Assembly (NCBI RefSeq): GCF_000012625.1
Contig: NC_007516.1
Span: forward strand, 1,612,001-1,676,000
Reading direction: 5' to 3'
Source of the DNA: Synechococcus sp. CC9605
GTDB lineage: Bacteria > Cyanobacteriota > Cyanobacteriia > PCC-6307 > Cyanobiaceae
DNA: 64,000 nt
A model generated the notes under the pieces. It made no database searches, had not been told where the DNA came from, and saw nothing but the letters and a program-made list of their open reading frames with translations. Positions 16,700 through 22,767 of this stretch are shown one piece after another. Positions within the stretch are counted from its first letter, which is position 1, and each line of letters starts with the position of its first letter. The translations under genes were made by a program, and so were the position numbers.

Positions 16700-17161
16700 T
16701 TATTCAAAATGTTTTTTAAGGTTCCAGTAGGACTGCATAAGTGACTCGGGTGAGATACCGCTAGAGATTGCCTCTTCAAAGGCTTCGTCTCTGCTGATGT
16801 TTCCGAGGTAGTACTGGGTGACAAGATGCTGGACTGTAATATCAGCTGGTGTATTACCCAACTCAACAGCAGATACGGAAGCTGCCAGTGACTCATCAAA
16901 CGACTGTTCTTCAGCAGTAAGAATGTCTTGCTGAGTATCTGCCATTCGGACCTTTTCGGATACATAGTCAGGGTGGTCTTCGTCTTCATTAATGGCTTCT
17001 TTCTCTAGTTCAGGGTCATATTCATTAGGTTCGTGATTCCAGTTGGCAAACCTGGTATCTACAACCTGTTCGCTTCCTTCAATAATCTCACCTGTTGCCT
17101 CATCACGGAGAGGAGGGTTTACGGTCATTCCGTGACGATGACCTTCAAAATGGATAGTCAT
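16700..17161 (-). CDS. Unknown acidic element protein, 153 aa
   Basis: A 153-aa strongly acidic protein. It begins MTIHFEGHRHGMTVNPPLRD, has a Glu/Asp-rich centre (ELEKEAINEDEDHPDY) and ends in a helical region with NISRDEAFEEAISSGISPE. The high charge is reminiscent of DNA-mimic or scaffold-like proteins, but nothing specific is recognised. It follows the tRNA-like sequence in the leftward block. Confidence 0.45.
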   Translation of the reverse strand: MTIHFEGHRHGMTVNPPLRDEATGEIIEGSEQVVDTRFANWNHEPNEYDPELEKEAINEDEDHPDYVSEKVRMADTQQDILTAEEQSFDESLAASVSAVELGNTPADITVQHLVTQYYLGNISRDEAFEEAISSGISPESLMQSYWNLKKHFE

Positions 17162-17186
17162 TATGTTCTTTGATTAATATGTTTAG

Positions 17187-17269
17187 TGGTGGGACCTCGC
17201 GGAGTTGAACCACGACACTATGTAGAACTCGGTCCACCTATCCGGTTTACAAGTGGTTCCGACAATCCC
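17187..17269 (-). other. tRNA-like sequence (T-arm and CCA acceptor)
   Basis: Read leftward, the 3' end has a perfect T-arm (5-bp stem CGTGG/CCGCG around TTCAACT), a seven-base acceptor strand AGGTCCC, a discriminator A and an encoded CCA. The 5' strand GGGATTG pairs at six of seven positions with two G-U pairs. Between them no canonical D-arm or anticodon loop can be drawn, though GGAC-CGA-GTTC could be a variable arm. It may be a degenerate tRNA captured by the element, a tRNA mimic or an old attachment site. A perfect hairpin GGCAGG/CCTGCC (17276-17293) adjoins it. Confidence 0.4.
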
Positions 17270-17300
17270 ATTAGTGGCAGGACAAAGCCTGCCTGATTAA

Positions 17301-17567
17301 CTAAAAGTCTTGGGTAGGGTCAAACTGCTTAGGCTTACCATAAAGACGAGCATCAAACAGAGAGTTCAGACCTTGACTCATAGTCGAACATTTCTCAAGA
17401 ACTGCCTTACGGACAAAAGCACTAATGCTTTCATAGCCATACATATTTACAAGACCCAGCATTGCTTCATAAGCACCGTCATCAATGCGTCCGGAGACGA
17501 TGTAACCATTACAGTCAGATTTCTGATTAGAGACAATGCTCAGCTTTTTAGTAGGTGTAGCAGCCAT
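17301..17567 (-). CDS. Ribbon-helix-helix-like regulator
   Basis: An 88-aa protein. The central part, GYIVSGRIDDGAYEAMLGLV then ESISAFVRKAVLEKC, fits the beta-strand, helix A, turn, helix B plan of ribbon-helix-helix (CopG/Arc) DNA-binding proteins, with GYES forming the turn. Such proteins control copy number, partition or toxin-antitoxin operons on plasmids and satellites. It lies 68 bases downstream of the 315-aa gene in the same direction. Confidence 0.5.
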   Translation of the reverse strand: MAATPTKKLSIVSNQKSDCNGYIVSGRIDDGAYEAMLGLVNMYGYESISAFVRKAVLEKCSTMSQGLNSLFDARLYGKPKQFDPTQDF

Positions 17568-17635
17568 AGTTGTTGGTGATAAAGAAAAGAAGAAAAAGAA
17601 GCAGTGGTCTTACCCGTTACTGGTGCCACTATTGT

Positions 17636-18583
17636 TCAGCGTCCGAGAAGCCTCATCGCCCTCAGACGTCTTCCCTCAAGAGACAACATCTCGTGAGGAA
17701 TAGATAAGTCATCACCGTTATCAGACAGTCCTTTAACTTCTACAATCTGTTCTTTTACTTGCTTAGTATGACGAGCAAGCATTTCACGTATTCGTAGTTC
17801 GATTTGACTACCTGATTTAGATTGTTGACTTAGTTTTTTTTCAATCACATCTAGACAGCGGTTGATTTGGTCATTACTTCCGCCTGACCAAACTTGAGCT
17901 GTCTGAACATCATTGATGAAAGGCAAGCTTTCTCGTGAGACAACAGTCTCTAGATTCTGAAAGCTGCTTTCATCAAGTCCCATTCTCTTCATCTGTGCTT
18001 GACGCAGTCTCTGTTCCTCAGTCAGCTGAGGAGCGACATAAGGTTGTGCCTGCTGAGATGATGATTGTGAAGGGTGTTCTGATTCTGGTCTTACCGTATT
18101 TGTACGGTATTTTTGATTGAATTTATCGTCCGTATAGCCACCAAGGTGACCACGGAGTTGCTGTTGTGATGGTACTTTTCCATTCCGCTTCAACGCCATA
18201 GCAGCGTCATAAGCAAGAGTTGTACATTTACCACGACCAATCAACATAAGCTGAGTGGGTGTTGCTGTGTCTGCTAATGCTTGGAACTCAGGGTTTACAT
18301 TCCCTTTTAGTTCCTTGTAAGTCTTATAGGCAGCAGAAACATTATCTACTACATCTTGTGTCCAAGTAGAAAGCATCTGCCTAATAGCTTTCTTGTCATC
18401 TGGGTTCACCGTGTTTGTACGGTGTTCTACCAACTGACCAATCACCATCATCCGGTGATGCTTCATCTGTTTATCAGCAGATACCATAGCATCAACATCA
18501 AGTTTGATGTCGGCTAGTTTCTGTGAAAACTCAGGACTAAAATTGTAGTTAGATTGTTCGTCGTAGATTTTTTGAATGGACAT
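17636..18583 (-). CDS. Unknown 315-aa element protein, possibly DNA-binding
   Basis: The largest product of the leftward block, 315 aa and soluble. Residues about 100-150 (NPEFQALADTATPTQLMLIG, then AYDAAMALKRNGKVPSQQQL) look like a helical domain of the kind found in plasmid or phage regulatory proteins (DUF3102-like in general style), but this is a weak resemblance. A low-complexity Ser/Gln linker follows near residue 170, and a charged helical C-terminal half ends GRRLRAMRLLGR. It contains two in-phase copies of a palindromic DNA segment that encode RTNTV. The start codon lies ten bases from a 16-bp inverted repeat. Confidence 0.5.
   Translation of the reverse strand: MSIQKIYDEQSNYNFSPEFSQKLADIKLDVDAMVSADKQMKHHRMMVIGQLVEHRTNTVNPDDKKAIRQMLSTWTQDVVDNVSAAYKTYKELKGNVNPEFQALADTATPTQLMLIGRGKCTTLAYDAAMALKRNGKVPSQQQLRGHLGGYTDDKFNQKYRTNTVRPESEHPSQSSSQQAQPYVAPQLTEEQRLRQAQMKRMGLDESSFQNLETVVSRESLPFINDVQTAQVWSGGSNDQINRCLDVIEKKLSQQSKSGSQIELRIREMLARHTKQVKEQIVEVKGLSDNGDDLSIPHEMLSLEGRRLRAMRLLGR
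18092..18109. repeat. 18-bp dyad, copy 1, inside the 315-aa gene
   Basis: TACCGTATTTGTACGGTA has perfect six-base arms around ATTTGT. It differs from copy 2 at three bases, two of which are compensating changes that keep the outermost pair. Confidence 0.5.
18407..18424. repeat. 18-bp dyad, copy 2, inside the 315-aa gene
   Basis: CACCGTGTTTGTACGGTG, again with perfect six-base arms, lies exactly 315 bases from copy 1 and in the same codon phase. Both encode R-T-N-T-V. Confidence 0.5.
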
Positions 18584-18592
18584 TTTGGTTTG

Positions 18593-18907
18593 AATAGAAG
18601 TTACCTACACCACTTTCTTCTTCTGGTAAAAGAAATAGGGTTTAGGCAACTTCAATAACACCCTCAGGTATTGCTCCTGAGTTCCAAATACGGAAGTCGA
18701 CTTAACGGTGTTTGACTCAAAGCTATTACCAGTAGCTATAAGTCGTAGGTAACTTCTATTGATGGTCCAACAGCTGCGCATCCGTTGGGACCAATAGACC
18801 TAGCCGCATTGCAGCGACTAACTAGCAGGAGAACTAGTTAACTCATAGGTCAAAGCTTCTACAAAGAAATAGAAGCTGCAAATGTTAAGAGAAGTCTAGA
18901 AGGACTT
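18593..18907. repeat. Serial inverted repeats, structured non-coding region
   Basis: A perfect 16-bp inverted repeat (AATAGAAGTTACCTAC at 18593-18608; its complement at 18745-18760) encloses 136 bases holding two smaller hairpins (18663-18681, 18721-18737). Four more follow: 18763-18793 (GGTCC/GGACC plus), 18819-18840 (TAACTAG/CTAGTTA), 18854-18877 (AGCTTCTA/TAGAAGCT) and 18892-18907 (AAGTC/GACTT). No ORF of size covers it. It lies directly upstream of the 315-aa gene, so it could be a structured leader RNA, a replication origin or a packaging or processing signal. Confidence 0.55.
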
Positions 18908-19329
18908 AGTAGAAGAGGGAAAGAACAACAAAAAAGATAAGGACACATCAAATCTTAGTATTGATTACTTCAGTTTATAGTCATAAAGTAATAGGACTGT
19001 AGAATAAGAATTACAAGGATTATCAACCACGATGATAAATGTAGTAATAAAGATTCAGTTCAAGTAGAAGAAGATGAGGGATGTTGTCTTGGGAGTTATA
19101 TGGATTATCCGTTCGCTACGCTCACCAGGATAATAGTAATCTTGTTGTCTAAGAAAGCTCCCGCTCTTGAGACTCGACATTACTAAGCAGCAGTCTTGCT
19201 GTAGATGTTTTGTCTTTACTAAAACCACACCGCTCTTTTGTGGTCTTAGGAATGGTTGCTAACTCCATTCGTCGGTCAGTTGTCTCGTGGCTCGTGAACC
19301 TCGCCTGCTGCGTTTATGTGGACCAGCTT

Positions 19330-19479
19330 GTCCATCCCTGTATACATCCCGGACCAATCCTCCTGTATTAATCCGACACCGGTCCTCCTGTATGGGTCCC
19401 TTACCGCTCCTCCTGTATACGTCCCGCATTGGTCTTCCTGTATTAATCCCTTACCGGTCCTCCTGTATTAGTCCCGCAC
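19330..19479 (+). repeat. 25-bp tandem repeat array, six units
   Basis: Six contiguous units recur with an exact 25-base period; CTGTAT begins at 19338, 19363, 19388, 19413, 19438 and 19463. The unit core is GGTCCTCCTGTAT followed by a variable pair and RTCCC. A diverged copy lies at 19859-19883. Units vary at the same few positions. The arrangement is iteron-like, and there are no spacers as in CRISPR. Confidence 0.75.
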
Positions 19480-19532
19480 CACAGGCTTCTCAGACAACAC
19501 CCTTCCCAGAAGGAACAAGGACCTCAAGGATT

Positions 19533-19784
19533 GCGGCGTCTTTGTCCTGTGGCAAACCTTGCGATCGATTGGTGTCACTAGCAAATCCAGCGGCATCGAG
19601 CCACTTGGTCGTTCTTCATCTCATGAAGGAACCACTGGTAACCAATGAGCGGAGAGATCAAGTGTGCCTCTTTGGTGCCGTTACTGGACATCACGTGTGC
19701 CTTCACAAAAGCTGCGCTGTCTTTGTCCTGTGGAAAACCTTAAGATCCATTGGTATCACTGGCAAAAGCTGCGCTGTCAAGCCA
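19533..19784 (+). repeat. Imperfect direct repeat of about 70 bp, two copies
   Basis: Copy A (19533-19603) and copy B (19711-19784) share TCTTTGTCCTGTGG, AAACCTT, GATC, ATTGGT, TCACT, GCAAA and a final AGCCA, about 75-80% identical by eye. Inside B the phrase AAAAGCTGCGCTGTC occurs twice. The role is unknown. Confidence 0.5.
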
Positions 19785-20000
19785 TTTATTCAAAGGCTTG
19801 GTGCTCTTGTCATTCCGTGTCTCCAGGCAGAGCTGGCCCTTGCTGACATACGCATGACCGCTTCTCCTATATAGATCCCGCACCGCTCTGTGCGCTCCTG
19901 TAGCAGGCTTTAACTACATCAATAGGGTCAGACTATTAACACTTACTAACGCTTGAATGAGAGCCTTGCAGCTACCTTACACAAGACACAGGATATATCA

Positions 20001-20186
20001 TTAATAAAAAGAACCAGGTTTGTATAGAAGAAAGTCCAACTCTCTCTTCAACTTTGCTGCCTTTTCGGTCAATCTTTTTGCTTTTTCCGCATCTCCTTTA
20101 TCCGCGTAGTAAGCGGCTCGAATGTTTTCCCATTTCACAGCAAAGTCTCGTCGGTCTATCTCAGACCATCCTCTTATCGCTCGCAT
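20001..20186 (-). CDS. Small hypothetical protein
   Basis: A 61-aa basic, helical ORF starting MRAIRGWSEIDRRDFAVKWE, with a Lys/Ala-rich stretch (GDAEKAKRLTEKAAKLKREL) and ending YKPGSFY. The amphipathic composition suggests a real protein, perhaps DNA- or RNA-associated, but no domain is recognised. Confidence 0.4.
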   Translation of the reverse strand: MRAIRGWSEIDRRDFAVKWENIRAAYYADKGDAEKAKRLTEKAAKLKRELDFLLYKPGSFY

Positions 20187-20378
20187 CCTACCAAACGTGA
20201 TATCGCCTAGAAGCTAAGAAGCAGCTCATCGCATTTGTAGATACTGTAGCTGTGGTCCTTTAGTGATAACCGAACAGTATTTATTACTAGTTTCAGCAGA
20301 AGTAAAAGTGTGGAATCGCTGACGATGTAGTTCAATATAGTGTAATACTTCCAAGATAATTGGATTTGATTTGCGTCG

Positions 20379-20606
20379 ATGTCCGTCTCAACTCGTCTGA
20401 TCAACAAACTCGATAAAGCCTTGTCCGTCTACGACAGCTTTGGAGATGATCCAATTGCATTGGTAGATGAAGTCTTGGGTAAAATCGAGAAGCCATTGAA
20501 TAAACTTCGCTCAAAGTCAAAACCTGATCTGATGGCGGAGATCTATGTGGAACGAGATCGCGCGATTATCAAGCAAGAAATCCTGAACCGAGTAATGGCA
20601 GGTTGA
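20379..20606 (+). CDS. Small hypothetical protein
   Basis: A 75-aa charged helical ORF beginning MSVSTRLINKLDKALSVYDS and ending QEILNRVMAG. Composition is balanced, and it has an ATG start preceded by an AT-rich promoter-like stretch. No homology recognised. A leftward ORF at 20207-20407 overlaps its 5' end and is judged spurious. Confidence 0.45.
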   Translation: MSVSTRLINKLDKALSVYDSFGDDPIALVDEVLGKIEKPLNKLRSKSKPDLMAEIYVERDRAIIKQEILNRVMAG

Positions 20607-21202
20607 TTGGAACAACGTCGATGAACGGCTGTCAATCAGAGTGATTTGATGGTTTGTCTTAACACCAACTACATTCAACAACTATAAGAACCTAGTAATG
20701 GCAGTGCATCTAGCCATATGCTTAGACCCAATACTGAACAAGGGTTAGACAGGTTGTAGTTAGATTGAATATCTAGCACACATCACATCAGCAGACACAC
20801 CAGTCACAGCCTAGGTTTCTCAATAGCACTAGCAGTTGAGAACAATGATGATGATGTTGTCACCATGAGTGCTTGCTCTAGGACAGCAGGAAAATAAATT
20901 CACAGAATCCCAAATACCAATAATTATGTTTCTGGGTAGGCATCATCTATACCAGGAAAAGGGAGGGGGTATTGGGGTCTTTTGCGTCCAGGTAACTACA
21001 ATATATGACCTCACAAAAATTATGCCAAAAATTTTAGGTCACTTCTTCTTCCTATCAAAGAGTAGCCAAAGAACAACACTAGAAACAATTAGAAAAATGA
21101 TGTTTCTATAGCTTAGAAATTGAGGTGCATAAATCCTGAAAGCACCAATGATAAGGAAGTCTGCAAACAAATACCAACCCAAGCGATCAAGCCAGTCCAT
21201 GG
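20607..21202. other. Region without a supported gene
   Basis: About 600 bases inside the element. A rightward frame of 80 codons (20869-21111) has a TTG start, no ribosome-binding site and unnatural composition, so I do not call it. Nothing else stands out. Confidence 0.4.
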
Positions 21203-21394
21203 CTAGCAGCAAGCATCTTCATAGTCGTCAAACTCTTGAACAAGAGATTCAGCATCGATTGGCTGTATCTGGCCGAGCAGAAGCTCCGTCCTTTGCTTCA
21301 ACCATCTCGACACCTGAATCTGCTGTGCGGGTGGCAGCTCATCCACGGTGATCAGCTTGAGATTCCTCCTCCAGTTCTGCTCCCAGTAGGACAT
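21203..21394 (-). CDS. Small hypothetical protein
   Basis: A 63-aa ORF starting MSYWEQNWRRNLKLITVDEL and ending in an acidic, Cys-terminated tail (EDACC). The PPAQQIQVSRWLKQRTELL segment looks like an amphipathic helix. Plausible as a real small protein of the element's right half. Function unknown. Confidence 0.45.
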   Translation of the reverse strand: MSYWEQNWRRNLKLITVDELPPAQQIQVSRWLKQRTELLLGQIQPIDAESLVQEFDDYEDACC

Positions 21395-21513
21395 GACATA
21401 CCATAGAGAGGGTACAGAAACTTAACGGCTCCCACTCAAAGAGGTCTGTGACCTAGATAACCATTGCCAAAGGGTTATGGATGCCACTTATCTCCAATAG
21501 CCACTTAGTCAAC

Positions 21514-21699
21514 TTATTTGTATGACTCTTCCTCAAGGATCTTTTGTAGAGCCAATAGCTTGTCTTCTTCATCCTGACCCATGACTGCATAGACCATGGT
21601 TCCATCCTGTTGTGAATAGTCTGTAGTGATAACTGAACCAGGATGAACTCCTAGATCAATCTTCTGACCTTCCAATAACATGTAGCAGTAGGAAGGCAT
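21514..21699 (-). CDS. Small hypothetical protein
   Basis: A 61-aa soluble ORF starting MPSYCYMLLEGQKIDLGVHP, with alternating hydrophobic strands (VITTDYSQQDGTMVYAVMG) and a final acidic helix (LALQKILEEESYK). The pattern looks like a folded alpha/beta domain rather than chance. No family recognised. Confidence 0.45.
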   Translation of the reverse strand: MPSYCYMLLEGQKIDLGVHPGSVITTDYSQQDGTMVYAVMGQDEEDKLLALQKILEEESYK

Positions 21700-22077
21700 T
21701 GCTGAATAGCAAGAGGGTCACATCATTGGTTAGGCATAAGCCAGAGGCATCTAAAGGAAAACTTTCTTCATAGGATCTAGTTCAGTCTGAACCTTTTTAA
21801 TCAGACTGTGGCTTTAGCTTTCAAAACAGCTTTCTCTTGTTCCACCTCTTGTATATTCTGAACGAGGGTTGAATTAGTATATATTAAAATCTAGCCAGGT
21901 ATCCATTAAGCATGGTGCAGTATGTGACCCTCAGAACAGCCTGTAATTAGCCTTAGGCAGGCAGTAGACATAAGGATACCAAATTGGGAAATGATGACCT
22001 CATAGAGCCTGTTTCAGATTCACATGAGACTGGCCTGAGATCTCCGGGCCTTACTGGTTCAATCCAAAATTTGATGC
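21700..22077. other. Intergenic region with an 8-bp inverted repeat
   Basis: About 380 bases without a supported gene. A perfect inverted repeat CAGTCTGA / TCAGACTG (21783-21790 and 21801-21808) with a ten-base T-rich loop could be an operator or weak terminator; no U-run follows. Confidence 0.4.
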
Positions 22078-22308
22078 TCAAGCTTCAGGGAGAACCACGC
22101 CTTCGTCCGAAAAGCGAACGGCCCAAAGTTCTTCGCTGGTCACTTCACCGTTCTCATCCAGTAGTTCTGGATGTGTGGTTTTGAGACCTGTTCGGTCGTT
22201 AGATGCGCTGGCTTGCGTAGCAGGCGAAGTGCGCATCATCCGAAACGCTTGCAGCAGCAAGCATGTCAAAACTGCTGCGTAGGCGAGTGGGAAAAGACCT
22301 GTAATCAC
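22078..22308 (-). CDS. DUF2973-like small membrane protein
   Basis: A 76-aa protein with one N-terminal transmembrane helix (GLFPLAYAAVLTCLLLQAF) and a conserved-looking C-terminal motif HPELLDENGEVTSEELWAVR, which matches the DUF2973 family found across cyanobacteria. Its presence inside the element suggests a host-type gene carried as cargo. Its composition is closer to the backbone than that of the leftward block. Function unknown. Confidence 0.6.
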   Translation of the reverse strand: MITGLFPLAYAAVLTCLLLQAFRMMRTSPATQASASNDRTGLKTTHPELLDENGEVTSEELWAVRFSDEGVVLPEA

Positions 22309-22336
22309 TGCTTCCTAAGCGCTATGTGAAGAAACC

Positions 22337-22525
22337 TTAACTGCTCTCGCTTTCATCTGAGGTCACCAATCGCTGCGAGTGGTCCTGCTTCACTTCGTCG
22401 GCGTATTTCTTCTCGAGATAGGACAGGCGTGCCAGTCCTTGGTTCTGGAGCTGTTCAGCAGGGTTGGTTTGGAGCTTGGCTGCACCTCCTGAGATGACCA
22501 GCTTGTGGGGGTTGAGGCAGTTCAT
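22337..22525 (-). CDS. Small hypothetical protein
   Basis: A 62-aa ORF (MNCLNPHKLVISGGAAKLQT at the start) with a helical centre GLARLSYLEKKYADEVKQD. It is 28 bases upstream of the DUF2973-like gene in the same direction, so probably cotranscribed. No family recognised. Confidence 0.45.
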   Translation of the reverse strand: MNCLNPHKLVISGGAAKLQTNPAEQLQNQGLARLSYLEKKYADEVKQDHSQRLVTSDESESS

Positions 22526-22603
22526 GTGAGAGCTATGAGAATGAGGTTTGAGGGTTTGGTTCTGGTGGTGCCTAGGTGAGACAGGGTTGAGACCACTTGA
22601 GCC

Positions 22604-22625
22604 GTGTCTAAGTTTTGGTCTAAGT
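22604..22625 (+). promoter_or_regulatory. Probable integrase arm-type sites, right end
   Basis: GTGTCTAAGTT (22604-22614) and GGTCTAAGT (22617-22625) repeat the left-end sequences in the same orientation, 47-68 bases inside the right core site. Confidence 0.55.
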
Positions 22626-22671
22626 GGTGTAAAAGGCTCAGACCTATTGCAGCAGCTATAAGTGGTAATTA

Positions 22672-22684
22672 TGATCGAGAGTCA
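22672..22684 (+). repeat. attR core, right direct repeat
   Basis: TGATCGAGAGTCA followed by GCTCAAGGCCTGA. Read in the frame of the disrupted gene, this gives Ile-Glu-Ser-Gln-Leu-Lys-Ala-stop (stop at 22695-22697), the displaced original C-terminus of the 504-aa protein. Confidence 0.8.
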
Positions 22685-22767
22685 GCTCAAGGCCTGAGTC
22701 GGCTGTGGTTCTGCACACCTGAATGGGGCAGAGCACCGGAAGAACGGCAAGGTGCCGTGTGAGACCC

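Larger units (their letters stand above)
18908..20000. other. Non-coding, repeat-rich region of the element
   Basis: About 1.1 kb with no gene I can support. It holds an inverted repeat ATTATCC/GGATAAT (19104-19134) around the palindrome-rich GTTCGCTACGCTCAC, six 25-bp tandem repeats (19330-19479), an imperfect 70-bp direct repeat (19533-19603 and 19711-19784) and a stray seventh 25-bp unit (19859-19883). The only long frame crossing it (19287-19874, rightward) is rejected because the 25-bp period breaks the reading phase. Confidence 0.5.
12740..22684. mobile_element. Integrated element in 3' end of a CDS
   Basis: This element of about 9.9 kb is bounded by direct repeats TGATCGAGAGTCA. It carries a tyrosine integrase at its left end and GTCTAAGTT arm-type repeats inside both ends, and is visibly AT-richer than the flanks, with AGA/AGG arginine codons common in the integrase. 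The interior has a leftward block of seven unknown small genes, a largely non-coding repeat-rich region and scattered small ORFs. No structural phage genes are seen. It is likely a satellite-like or plasmid-like integrative element. Tycheposons of picocyanobacteria are a possible relative, but those use tRNA genes, unlike this site. Confidence 0.85.

Noticed and set aside
17187-17269. tmRNA (ssrA) segment
   Set aside because: A T-arm and CCA end fit, but the tag-coding sequence and the usual 5' acceptor sequence are not visible nearby.
18593-18760. Retron msr/msd or group II intron
   Set aside because: The long outer stem recalls retron ends, but no reverse transcriptase is encoded anywhere in the element.
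19330-19479. CRISPR array
   Set aside because: The units are contiguous with no spacers, and no cas genes are seen nearby.
19287-19874. Rightward 195-codon frame across the 25-bp repeats
   Set aside because: The repeat unit is not a multiple of three, there is no ribosome-binding site, and the product has no protein-like pattern. It is a chance frame in repetitive DNA.
20207-20407. Leftward 66-codon frame
   Set aside because: AT-rich chance frame overlapping the 5' end of the more plausible rightward gene at 20379.
20869-21111. Rightward 80-codon frame
   Set aside because: It has a TTG start without a Shine-Dalgarno sequence and unnatural composition.
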